Assembly (NCBI GenBank): GCA_041915365.1
Contig: JAYSBP010000015.1
Span: 1 to 53,107, forward strand
Length of the DNA: 53,107 nt
Source: UBA6016 sp041915365
Lineage (GTDB): Bacteria > Campylobacterota > Campylobacteria > Campylobacterales > UBA6016
Direction: 5' to 3'
A model generated the notes under the pieces. That model searched no databases. It saw only the letters and a list, made by a program, of their open reading frames with translations, and was not told the DNA's origin. Shown piece after piece: positions 41,081-49,641 of this stretch; the first letter of the stretch is position 1; each line of letters opens with the position of its first letter. The position numbers and the translations under genes were made by a program.

Positions 41081-43121
41081 ACAATTTTACAAAGAAAAAG
41101 CGTTTACCTATAGGGTAGTCACCGCTATATGTGCGCTGTTCGCTAGGATACAAAATAGTAGCATCCGCTATATTTTTCACACCAGCTTGCGCCCCCCAAA
41201 TCTTCGTATCATAATTTACCGCCAAGTCGGCCGTCGTGTACGCAGGAGTATTTTCTCTGGTGTCGGTATATACCCTTTTTTTCTCGCCGACATAAATGAC
41301 CGTAGTTCCGATAGAAAAACCGTTCCCTATTTTTGAGGTAAATGCCCCTTTTAGCATATTAGACGCAGCGGCAGGGAGTGAATCCTCCGACGTCGTAGTT
41401 CCTGTGATATATGAATACCCAAGATACAAAAAGCCGCCAAAATCAAACTTATTTTTGTATTCAATCTCTGCCCCGGTTATTCTGGAGTCACTTGAATTTC
41501 TAAACTGATTTGCGCTGTTTATTTTGTTAATTTGATTTTTATTTTCGAGATAAAATATATTTGCGCCTATAGAATCCTCATGTCTTAGCTTCTTAATATA
41601 TTGAGCCTCATAGGCCTTCACACGTTCCGGTTTCAGATTTTTATTGCCGACCCTTGCCGGATTATTCATCCCATAAAGCTCTTGCCACGCCGGAGCTCTG
41701 TAGGCCGTGCTTGTCATAAGTTTTACTATATCTACATCGCTAACTTGCCACACAGCAGCCAAACGGTAGTCGTTTTGTCTATCAAAATCGCCACCCTTAT
41801 CGCTATTTAGCTCGGCTGACAGCGCCACATCATCAGAAATATCCCATGTGTCGCTAAGATATAGCTTTGTTGTTTTACGCTTTGCGGACGGACCGTCAAA
41901 AAATGGAGCGCTAGAAGAGTAATCGAACCAGCCTGTACCAGTAGTTCTGTTGGTGGTAACAGAGCGAACTTCCAAGTTCTTTTCATCGCTTTGGTATGCC
42001 CCTATTTTTGGCGTATGCCCATCAAATCCAAGATACTTAAAAGATAGTCCGCCATATGTAATGCTATTTCTAAGCGCCAAGTCAGCCCAATAGCCGTCAG
42101 GATAAAGCACACTGACGGGAGCCCCTCCGCCAGGAGGCACTGTAATCATAGTGACGCCAGCCGGATACGACTGAGAATAGCTCTTCCACCCATCTTCCAT
42201 ATATCCTATTTTTGCCTCAGCAAAAACATCTTCCAGTATCTCTTTTTTATACTTGGCCTCGACGTACCAAGACGGCATCTCTTGCCTTCCATCATCGTTT
42301 GGCAAAACGTTTAGATTTCCAAATGCACTACCAGTTTTATGTGATGTTATACGGCTAGAAATACTAAAATCTTCGTTTGACAAACTAAGCGCAACCGCCT
42401 TATTGTCTTGCCATATTTGAGCTGCGCCGGAGCGAGAAAAAGCTGCATTTATGGGGCTATAGCTTAGAGCATCTTTCCCGTTTGTATCTATAGTGGCCGC
42501 ATCTTTGTAGTAATACGCATCTATATGAAAATGCCATTTTGATAGCTTTCCGTTGTACACCGCTCCTGCAAAATTAGCTTTTTGCGAGCCGACCCCCATA
42601 CAAGCCTTGCCACCCTCTTTTGAGCCCTCTTCGGCGTATGTTACGACATTGATAGTACCGGCATATCCGCTAGCCCCCTCCACAAAGCTGCCCGGGCCTC
42701 TGACTACCTCTATTCTTTTAACAAGCTCTATAGGCATAGAGAGATAAGCACTATAGGCGTCCATCGTCCTGTCGTTTACTACCACGCCGTCAATAAGAAG
42801 CCTGCTCTGCCCGTATGCAAATGGATTTGAGCCTCTAAATATTAGTGAGCTACCGCCTATATTGTCTGTAGATATATCCACTCCGGCAAAAAGCATCAAA
42901 GCGTCTTTTAGGGTCAGTGCGCCCAATTTTTCTAGCTTCTCACCCTCCCAGACGGACATAATGTAAGGCATATAATCTATATTTTGTTTGGTTTTCGTGG
43001 CTTTTTGCGTTATTTTTGATATGTCGCTAGCCAGCTCGCTTATTGCTTTATCGTCTGTCGCAGCAATAGACGCTACGGCACAGGACAAGAGCGCAAAAGC
43101 GGCGAGATTCCTTCTTGGCAT
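41067..43121 (-). CDS. TonB-dependent outer-membrane receptor 3
   Basis: The 684-residue protein has a signal peptide (to about residue 21), a plug with LTLKDALMLFAGVDIST, LIFRGSNPFAYGQSRLLIDGVVVND and VKRIEVVRGPGSFVEGASGYAGTINVVT, and a barrel ending in KLYGRF. It resembles the cobalamin/colicin-type receptors more than receptors 1 and 2. Together with YfiR-like protein and kinase it forms a three-gene operon, suggesting that the receptor may report ligand binding. No ModE-like box is seen in the 169 bp upstream. Confidence 0.92.
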   Translation of the reverse strand: MPRRNLAAFALLSCAVASIAATDDKAISELASDISKITQKATKTKQNIDYMPYIMSVWEGEKLEKLGALTLKDALMLFAGVDISTDNIGGSSLIFRGSNPFAYGQSRLLIDGVVVNDRTMDAYSAYLSMPIELVKRIEVVRGPGSFVEGASGYAGTINVVTYAEEGSKEGGKACMGVGSQKANFAGAVYNGKLSKWHFHIDAYYYKDAATIDTNGKDALSYSPINAAFSRSGAAQIWQDNKAVALSLSNEDFSISSRITSHKTGSAFGNLNVLPNDDGRQEMPSWYVEAKYKKEILEDVFAEAKIGYMEDGWKSYSQSYPAGVTMITVPPGGGAPVSVLYPDGYWADLALRNSITYGGLSFKYLGFDGHTPKIGAYQSDEKNLEVRSVTTNRTTGTGWFDYSSSAPFFDGPSAKRKTTKLYLSDTWDISDDVALSAELNSDKGGDFDRQNDYRLAAVWQVSDVDIVKLMTSTAYRAPAWQELYGMNNPARVGNKNLKPERVKAYEAQYIKKLRHEDSIGANIFYLENKNQINKINSANQFRNSSDSRITGAEIEYKNKFDFGGFLYLGYSYITGTTTSEDSLPAAASNMLKGAFTSKIGNGFSIGTTVIYVGEKKRVYTDTRENTPAYTTADLAVNYDTKIWGAQAGVKNIADATILYPSEQRTYSGDYPIGKRFFFVKLYGRF

Positions 43122-43290
43122 CCAATTCCTTATAAATATTAATAAATGGCTATTGATATATTACAAAAATACATATTTAATATTACCCTTATGATTTTAG
43201 CTAATAAAACTGGTGCGCCCACAAGGTAAAATGCTTTATTTTTACCCCACAAATGTATAATTTTCTCCAAATAACCAAAGGTGCTTTTCT

Positions 43291-44076
43291 ATGAATATAT
43301 TAGATATAGATTTCAACGCTTTATACAAAGAACAAAAGAACGTAACGACTTTTAAGCCAAAAACAAAAGAGGATTGGAACGCAAAAGCCAAAGATATGGA
43401 CTCGCGCATCCATCAAAGCATCTACAACGAAGAGTTCCTCTCGAGAGTTGATACAAAAGAGTGCTCTACCCTGCTTGATGTCGGATGCGGACCTGGAAAT
43501 CTAGCGCTCCGCTTCGCTAGGAAACTAGAAAAAGTATACGCTATGGACTACTCAGAGGAGATGCTAAGATGCGTAAATGAAAACGCCGCCTCAAAAAAAA
43601 TAGAAAACATAGAGACGATACAGGCTTCATGGGAGGATGATTGGAGCAAATTGCCAAATACAGATATAGTAGTCGCCAGCCGTTCTATGGAAGTTTTCGA
43701 TATGAAACAAGCGCTCACAAAACTAAACTCTAAAGCCAACAAAAGAGTTTATCTTACCTACAAAGTGGGCGGCAGCTTCGTCGATTCTGAAATACTAGAA
43801 GCAATGGGAAGACATATCCACCCAAAACCGGACTACATATACATTATCAATATTCTCTACTCAATGGGGATAAACGCAAGCATCGACTACATCGAGAGTG
43901 AAAACAAAAAAATAAATTGGGATAGCTTCGAATCTTTCAAAGAAAGCACATATTGGAGCATAGGGGAGATGAGCGAAGAGGAGATAAAAAGGCTTAAGAA
44001 TCTTTTTGAGAGTGAGGAATTTCGTAAAAAACCTCAAAAACCCACATATTGGGCTATGATAAGTTGGAGTAAGTAA
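43291..44076 (+). CDS. SAM-dependent methyltransferase
   Basis: The 261-residue protein has the class I SAM-binding motif LLDVGCGPGNLALRFA (about residues 54-69), followed by VYAMDYSEEML and TDIVVASRSMEVFD. The N-terminal stretch of about 45 residues is polar and the C-terminal part ends PTYWAMISWSK. The substrate cannot be told. The upstream 169-bp interval is AT-rich and holds the start regions of this gene and the divergent receptor 3; no clear operator is seen. Confidence 0.85.
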   Translation: MNILDIDFNALYKEQKNVTTFKPKTKEDWNAKAKDMDSRIHQSIYNEEFLSRVDTKECSTLLDVGCGPGNLALRFARKLEKVYAMDYSEEMLRCVNENAASKKIENIETIQASWEDDWSKLPNTDIVVASRSMEVFDMKQALTKLNSKANKRVYLTYKVGGSFVDSEILEAMGRHIHPKPDYIYIINILYSMGINASIDYIESENKKINWDSFESFKESTYWSIGEMSEEEIKRLKNLFESEEFRKKPQKPTYWAMISWSK

Positions 44077-44138
44077 GGCTCTTTAAAGTTTGTAGTCTAT
44101 ATAATCTAAAATAATGATATTAAAGGGGATAATTGCTT

Positions 44139-45230
44139 ATGTTTGGTAGTTCACGGAAAATAGAGTCACTTGAAAACGAAAATAAAAACCTAAAAAGAAC
44201 AAACGACGACCTAGAACAAAAAATACGGGATTTAGAGTCAAAAATGTATGACTTAGAGTCTAAAAGAACTCCAGCAGAAGCGCAAAAACCAAAAACTGAT
44301 GAAGTCGTAAAGCTACTGCTAAACAGCTATGAAGACGGAATGAACTTCCTGCAACAGACAATGGAAGAAAATCTGGTGATGCTTGCCGACATAAACTCTC
44401 TAAATGCGCAAAGCTCTGAAAATTCGGCGCTTATCTCAAAAGAGAGCAGCGAAATAAGTAGCTCTCTAGGCAAAATACAAGAACTAACGCAAGGTCTCGT
44501 TGGCGACGCTTCCGAGCTTAGCAATGTTGTCATCTCTATCGGCAACATAATAAATCTAATTAAAGACATCTCAGACCAAACAAACCTGTTAGCGCTAAAC
44601 GCTGCAATCGAGGCGGCAAGAGCCGGTGAACATGGCAGGGGCTTTGCCGTCGTTGCCGACGAGGTACGAAAACTTGCAGAGAGAACACAAAAAGCAACCC
44701 AAGAGGTAGAGGTAAATATCAACACCCTAAAACAAAACTCCAACTCAATAATAGAAACAAGCGAAACATTCAAAAAAGAATCCGACAGCTCTATGGATCT
44801 TATATCTGAATTCCAAAAAAGCCTAACCCAGATGAATAGCAATGCCACAAGCATAGCAACGGAGTGCTCAAACGTAACCAACGGAATATCCGTAAGTAAC
44901 GGTAAAATCGACCACATACACCTCAAACTAAAAGCTTACAAAACGGCTCTTGATGGAGCAAAAGAAGACATTATGGATGAGCACTCTTGTAGATTTGGGA
45001 AGTGGTTTGCCACAGCCACACAAAAAGTACTTGCAAACAATCAAAAAGTGGTCTCCGAGGTCGCAGACCACCATGCAAAAGTACACAAAGGACTTAGCAA
45101 AGCCGTCTCCGAGTTTTCCGATGCTTCTACTTACGAAAGCGGCATAAAAACGATGAGAGGCGTTGAAGAATCAAGCAAAAAAGGGTTTGAAGTACTAATA
45201 GAAGCGGTAAAGGCCACTAGAAGAAGATAA
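44139..45230 (+). CDS. Soluble chemoreceptor with C-terminal CZB zinc-binding domain
   Basis: About 363 residues with no membrane helix: an N-terminal coiled coil (ENENKNLKRTNDDLEQKI), the chemoreceptor signalling tip SDQTNLLALNAAIEAARAGE and GRGFAVVADEVRKLAERTQ, and a CZB domain (about 285-350) with IDHIHLKLKAYK, EHSCRFGKWF and HHAKVHKG, the His/Cys set that binds zinc. CZB receptors sense redox stress or zinc. ATG 44139 is chosen, with AAAGGGG upstream; TTG 44133 is possible. It abuts the response regulator gene by one base. Confidence 0.9.
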   Translation: MFGSSRKIESLENENKNLKRTNDDLEQKIRDLESKMYDLESKRTPAEAQKPKTDEVVKLLLNSYEDGMNFLQQTMEENLVMLADINSLNAQSSENSALISKESSEISSSLGKIQELTQGLVGDASELSNVVISIGNIINLIKDISDQTNLLALNAAIEAARAGEHGRGFAVVADEVRKLAERTQKATQEVEVNINTLKQNSNSIIETSETFKKESDSSMDLISEFQKSLTQMNSNATSIATECSNVTNGISVSNGKIDHIHLKLKAYKTALDGAKEDIMDEHSCRFGKWFATATQKVLANNQKVVSEVADHHAKVHKGLSKAVSEFSDASTYESGIKTMRGVEESSKKGFEVLIEAVKATRRR

Positions 45231-45889
45231 TGAACATTCTTCTTTTGGAGGATGACGAAAATCTAGGTAGCCTCATAAACGACCACTTAAGCCAAACACA
45301 TACGACCCTGTGGGCAAAGAGCCTAGCCGAGGCGCTAGGTCACAGCGGCTCTAAGAAATTTGACATGATGCTGCTTGACGTCAATTTGCCGGACGGAGAT
45401 GGGTTTGAATTTTTGAATGAACTTAGGGGTTATCAGGATAAAACTCCTGCGATATTTGTGACATCCGCCGCAACCGCAAAGGACGTAAAACGTGGATTTG
45501 AAATAGGGTGTGACGACTACCTCAAAAAGCCTTTTGATTTTGATGAGTTAGATGCTAGAATCGAGCACATCAAAAAAATATACCGCATTGAACAAGAAGA
45601 GAGTGTCGAGCTTGGCGAAAATACGACCTATATTCCGCAAGCTATGCAAATTATCTCGTGCGATGGCACTTCAAAGCTAAGGCCGATGGAGGCAAAGCTA
45701 CTGTCTTATTTTTTGGCAAATCAAAATAGATTTATCTCTTACGAGGAGCTATTTCGAGCTCTTTGGAGTTTTGACGACACGCCGGACGAGGCAACCGTTC
45801 GCTCCTATATTAAAAACCTCAGAAAAGCGTTAAAAAAAGATTTCATCAAAAGTCAGCGCGGCGTAGGATACCTATTTGAGCGAGTATGA
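45230..45889 (+). CDS. OmpR-family response regulator (CrdR/CusR-like)
   Basis: The 219-residue protein has a receiver domain with acidic LEDDE, phosphoacceptor D50 in MLLDVNLPDGDGFEF, the T/S in FVTSAA and K in KKPFDFDELDAR, then a winged-helix DNA-binding domain (about 130-217) with DEATVRSYIKNLRKAL and SQRGVGYLF. It overlaps the kinase gene by 14 bp. Adjacent copper-efflux genes suggest a CrdR-like role. The direct repeat at 47018 is a plausible binding site. Confidence 0.9.
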   Translation: MNILLLEDDENLGSLINDHLSQTHTTLWAKSLAEALGHSGSKKFDMMLLDVNLPDGDGFEFLNELRGYQDKTPAIFVTSAATAKDVKRGFEIGCDDYLKKPFDFDELDARIEHIKKIYRIEQEESVELGENTTYIPQAMQIISCDGTSKLRPMEAKLLSYFLANQNRFISYEELFRALWSFDDTPDEATVRSYIKNLRKALKKDFIKSQRGVGYLFERV

Positions 45890-47015
45890 AAAAAAATCTC
45901 TTGCAAAATTTTTAGGATTATACCTTGGCTCGGCGTTTGTTTTTATAACCGTTATCGCATCGCTTTTATACTTCATAAAAATAGAAAACATAGCCGAGCT
46001 AGAGAGGCAAAAGCTAAAAAATCTCTCATCCTCCATATCCGCCGAAATAATAGACTCACACATGCGTGGCGGTAACTACCAGATACCAAAAAACAAAGAG
46101 TTCAAAGTCGCCCTCATAGGCTCGGATGACAGTATAATATACTCAGAACTAGCCTCGATACCACCGCTAAAGCTCGGCATATACGACGGCGAGAAACTGT
46201 CTTGGATAGTTGACGGCTCAGCTAGGCTGCACCACGGGGTCAAATATGTGATAGTAGCGTCAGAACTCATATCCGAACAAAAACGTGAAGCGCTTTATAT
46301 AGCGGTATTTGTGTGGCTGGTCTCCATCGTTTTTGTGGTTGCCGTTGCTTTTAAGCTCTCAAGACAATTTCTAGCTCCAATCAAGCAAGAGATAGACAGG
46401 CTAGACGACTTCGTAAAAGCAAGCGCACATGAGCTAAATACGCCGATAACTGCCCTTGTACTAAGCCTTGACAGTCTAAAAAAAGAGGTGGAGGATAGCT
46501 CAAAAATAGAGTACCTCAAAGCCTCCGCCAAAATGCTCAGCAAAATACATGAAGACTTGACGTACTATCTGCAAAGAGAGACGCAAAGAAAAAACGAAGA
46601 GTGGATAGATTTTTTCGAGCTTTGCAAAGAAAAGGCAGCTTTTTACGGCAAACTAGGTGCGGCAAAAAATATCTCCGTTTCACTAGACGGCGAGAGCTTG
46701 TTGTATTGCATCGATACAACTGCGGCGGCAAGACTTATCGATAATCTGCTCTCAAACGCAATCAAATACTCAAAACAAAACGGCAACGTTCACATTACGG
46801 TAACTCAAAACAAAATAGAGATAGATGACGACGGAATAGGAATCGACGAAGCCTCAAAATCACAAATATTTGAAAAGTTCAAAAGAGCCACCGCCGCAGG
46901 AGGAGGTTTTGGTCTTGGACTATACATAGTAAAAACTATATGCGACGACTACAAAATAAGAATAGAACTCGTCGAAAAAGATGGAGCCGGAAGTAAGTTT
47001 CGATTGATTTTTTGA
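45876..47015 (+). CDS. Sensor histidine kinase (CrdS/CusS-like)
   Basis: The 379-residue protein has two membrane helices (about 12-32 and 142-162) enclosing a periplasmic sensor domain of some 110 residues, an H-box ASAHELNTPITALVLSLDSL, an N-box LIDNLLSNAIKYS, and DDDGIGIDE with GFGLGLYIVK. There is no clear HAMP domain. Start is TTG 45876 within the end of the regulator gene. Presumed stimulus is periplasmic copper, judged from the downstream operon. Confidence 0.87.
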   Translation: MSEYEKKSLAKFLGLYLGSAFVFITVIASLLYFIKIENIAELERQKLKNLSSSISAEIIDSHMRGGNYQIPKNKEFKVALIGSDDSIIYSELASIPPLKLGIYDGEKLSWIVDGSARLHHGVKYVIVASELISEQKREALYIAVFVWLVSIVFVVAVAFKLSRQFLAPIKQEIDRLDDFVKASAHELNTPITALVLSLDSLKKEVEDSSKIEYLKASAKMLSKIHEDLTYYLQRETQRKNEEWIDFFELCKEKAAFYGKLGAAKNISVSLDGESLLYCIDTTAAARLIDNLLSNAIKYSKQNGNVHITVTQNKIEIDDDGIGIDEASKSQIFEKFKRATAAGGGFGLGLYIVKTICDDYKIRIELVEKDGAGSKFRLIF

Positions 47016-47017
47016 CT

Positions 47018-47037
47018 TTGCACGATGCTTGCACGAT
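47018..47037 (+). promoter_or_regulatory. Direct-repeat operator candidate upstream of the copper operon
   Basis: TTGCACGAT occurs twice (47018-47026 and 47029-47037), exactly 11 bp apart, the usual spacing for tandem OmpR-family regulator binding. A -10-like TATCAT follows at 47045-47050, so the repeat occupies the -35 region as expected for activation by the adjacent two-component system. Confidence 0.65.
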
Positions 47038-47077
47038 AAGATTGTATCATCCGCAAAACAACCAAAAGGAGCTTTCA

Positions 47078-47449
47078 ATGAAAAAATTACTTCTAGCCTC
47101 ACTACTTTGCGCAGCGGCTTTTGCGGCGCCAATCAATATATCAGGTAAAGCCGGAGACGTAGACGTAAAAGTCAAATCCGAAAAAGACCCGTTCGTCGGA
47201 CAAAACGGCTTTGCAATCAACCTCGCAAAAGCAGGCAAACCGCTAACCGCAAAAACGGTAAAGCTAAAAGTATTTATGCCGGAGATGCCGGGAATGCCTG
47301 AAATGGGCGAAGAGGTAGAGGCAAAAGGCAAGGACGGCATTTATAAAGCGTCTATCAACTTTTGTATGAGAGGTACTTGGCAAGTTACCGTGACAGTGGT
47401 TGACGCTGACGGCAAAACAAAAAAATACAAAACATCGGTTAACTTCTAA
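47078..47449 (+). CDS. CrdA/YtkA-like periplasmic protein
   Basis: The 123-residue protein has a signal peptide (MKKLLLASLLCAAAFA) and a YtkA/FixH-like beta-sandwich with the Met-rich motif MPEMPGMPEM and a C-terminal GTWQVTVTVVDADGK. In Helicobacter the copper-resistance protein CrdA heads a crdA-crdB-czcB-czcA operon of the same layout. The Met cluster could bind Cu(I). ATG 47078 is chosen because AAAAGGAG precedes it and a signal peptide begins there; the upstream frame to 47012 lies in the promoter. Confidence 0.82.
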   Translation: MKKLLLASLLCAAAFAAPINISGKAGDVDVKVKSEKDPFVGQNGFAINLAKAGKPLTAKTVKLKVFMPEMPGMPEMGEEVEAKGKDGIYKASINFCMRGTWQVTVTVVDADGKTKKYKTSVNF

Positions 47450-47451
47450 AA

Positions 47452-48645
47452 ATGAGAGCGGTACTTCTTCAGTTGCTATTTGCTTCATTGCTGACGGCTC
47501 AGAGCTTGGATGAATTTACAAAAAAAGTAATCGCCCAAAACCCTGAAATAAAAAGTCTAGAGGCGCAGGCAAAAGCGCTCGAAGAAGAGGCTCTAATAGC
47601 CGGTAAGCTGGATAATCCTATGCTTGGCATACAAGTCAATAATATAGACTTCGTAGAGCCTACAAAAAGAGATATAGAGCCTATGCAGCAGATAATGTAT
47701 AGCCTCTCCCAAACTCTTCCAATCACGTCAAAACTAAGCGCAAAAGAGGAAGCCAAAAGGCTAAACGCAAAAGCGGCTCTTCACAGGCTCTCTCAAAAAA
47801 AGCTTGACGTAGAGTACTCGCTAAAACAAAGCGCTTTCGAGCTTGCAAAGGCAAGAGAAACAAAAAAAATATACGAAAAATATCTCCAAACGCTTAGATT
47901 TGCCCTAGAGCTATCAAAGGCATCCAACACGTCGGGAGCGACAAGCCACAATGAGCTTATAAGAGGGGAGATGGAAGTCGCATCTTTTATGCGTAAAATA
48001 AATCAGCTGGACGCTGATGAAAAGACAGAATCTAGGCGTTTGCAGAGCTTTGGAGTCAAGGCGGAAGAAGAGGTGTATATCCCCTTTGATATGCCGTCCG
48101 CAAATGTGCAGGGGATAAATGCGCAAAACTCAAAAGAGTATGCGTCTGCAGAGATGATGACAAGCTCCGCTACTAGCGAGCTTAGGAGCGAAAGGCTCTC
48201 TCTCATACCAGATATAGGCGTAACGGTCGGATATGCCAGCTCAGACAAAAAATTTAGAGATTATTGGTTTTTTGGAGTCAACATACCGCTGCCAATATAT
48301 TCTAAAGAAAATGCGGCCATACGCAAAAAAAGCCATGAGTTAGCCGCAAGAAAAGACGAGAGTGAAAATATAAAAAACAACCTAACATTCGAACTTGAAA
48401 ACTCAAAAATTAAATACGATACGGCAAGAAAAAATTATTCACTAACGAACAACGTCCTAAAAACACAGCTTAGCCACCTACTAGAGTCGGCTTTAGCTGC
48501 GGCAAAGACATCCGATTCTTCAAAATCATACGCTATCAGCACGATAAAAGATGCCCTTAGCCTAGAACTTGAAATGATAAACTATAAATACGAAGCCAAT
48601 GTGGCACTGGCACAAATAAAAAAACTTAGCGGACAAGAGATATGA
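47452..48645 (+). CDS. TolC-family outer-membrane efflux protein (CrdB-like)
   Basis: The 397-residue protein has a signal peptide (MRAVLLQLLFASLLTAQ) and two long helical repeats of the TolC/CusC type (EIKSLEAQAKALEEEALIAGKLDNP, then RLSLIPDIGVTVGYA and IPLPIYSKENAAI). It is the exit duct of the tripartite efflux pump. It lies 2 bp after the crdA-like gene and overlaps the adaptor gene by 4 bp. Confidence 0.92.
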   Translation: MRAVLLQLLFASLLTAQSLDEFTKKVIAQNPEIKSLEAQAKALEEEALIAGKLDNPMLGIQVNNIDFVEPTKRDIEPMQQIMYSLSQTLPITSKLSAKEEAKRLNAKAALHRLSQKKLDVEYSLKQSAFELAKARETKKIYEKYLQTLRFALELSKASNTSGATSHNELIRGEMEVASFMRKINQLDADEKTESRRLQSFGVKAEEEVYIPFDMPSANVQGINAQNSKEYASAEMMTSSATSELRSERLSLIPDIGVTVGYASSDKKFRDYWFFGVNIPLPIYSKENAAIRKKSHELAARKDESENIKNNLTFELENSKIKYDTARKNYSLTNNVLKTQLSHLLESALAAAKTSDSSKSYAISTIKDALSLELEMINYKYEANVALAQIKKLSGQEI

Positions 48646-49640
48646 AAAAACTGTTTTTAGCACTAATCCTAGCGGTATCGGCATACTCGTCAAACTACAA
48701 AATCTCAACCGTCAAAGCGACGATAGCAAGCTCAGCCCCACAAAAAGACTTTTTTGCAAAAACAGCCTACAAAGAGGCCTCCATCAAAGATATAAATCTC
48801 AAATTTTCGGGCTACATAGAAAAAATATCGGCAAGCGAAAAGTACCAGACAATCTCGAAAGGCTCAATGCTCTTTGAGGTCTACAGCCCAGAGATACTAG
48901 CCTTAAAAGAGGAGCTTATAAAAACGGCCGACTATGCCGAAAAAGCAAAGGGTTTTGATGACCAAACATTTGCAAAAACGGCAGCTTCGCTTCTTGAATC
49001 GGCAAAACAAAGATTAATGCTCCTTGGTGTCTCAAAAAGTGAAATAGACAAAACAATCTCCACAAAGACCGCTTCAAGAACAGTCACCGTATACTCTCCA
49101 TTTTACGGCGTTATAGTAGAAAAAAATGTATTTGCGGGCTCGTTTGTAGAGGCTGGAAGACCACTTTTGCGTGTGGGCGATACGTCAAGCTTGTGGGTTG
49201 ATGTCAAAATCTTTGAAAGCGACATCCCGATAGCAAAAAGAGGCTCTACTGTAACGCTAGTTTTTAGTGGGGCGACAAAGACATATAAAGCAAAAATAGA
49301 GCAAATACTCCCAGAGATAAACGAAAAAGACAGGAGTCTAACTGCAAGGGCAACAATCCACAATGACGGCAAGTTGGTCGCAAATATGTTCGGCAAAGCT
49401 CGCATAGAATCAAAAGGAGACAAAACTCTTATGCTTCCAAAAACAGCGGTGCTTGAAAAGGGCAAAAAGCAGTTTGTATTTGTAAAGGTGGACAAGAAGT
49501 TTGAGCCCGTAGAGGTCGTAGCCAAAAAAATAGACGCAAATAACTATCAAATCCTAGAGGGGATAGTAGCTGGGGACGAAGTGGCAAACGACTCCCTGTT
49601 TATGCTCGACGCAGATGCAAAAATAAACGGACTATACTAA
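48642..49640 (+). CDS. Efflux RND periplasmic adaptor (CusB/CzcB-like)
   Basis: The 332-residue protein has a signal peptide, then the adaptor pattern: INLKFSGYIEKISASEKYQTISKGSMLFEVYSPEI, a helical hairpin, VYSPFYGVIVEKNVFAGSFVEAGRPLLRVGDTSSLWVDVKIFE and the beta-barrel region. It links the inner-membrane pump with the TolC-like duct. It lacks an N-terminal Met-rich metal-binding extension like that of E. coli CusB. Confidence 0.92.
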   Translation: MKKLFLALILAVSAYSSNYKISTVKATIASSAPQKDFFAKTAYKEASIKDINLKFSGYIEKISASEKYQTISKGSMLFEVYSPEILALKEELIKTADYAEKAKGFDDQTFAKTAASLLESAKQRLMLLGVSKSEIDKTISTKTASRTVTVYSPFYGVIVEKNVFAGSFVEAGRPLLRVGDTSSLWVDVKIFESDIPIAKRGSTVTLVFSGATKTYKAKIEQILPEINEKDRSLTARATIHNDGKLVANMFGKARIESKGDKTLMLPKTAVLEKGKKQFVFVKVDKKFEPVEVVAKKIDANNYQILEGIVAGDEVANDSLFMLDADAKINGLY

Positions 49641-49641
49641 A

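Noticed and set aside
43122..43290. ModE-like box upstream of receptor 3 (ATATATTAC, ATATTTAATATT)
   Set aside because: The TATA-like runs lack the flanking CG bases and the 9-6-9 layout.
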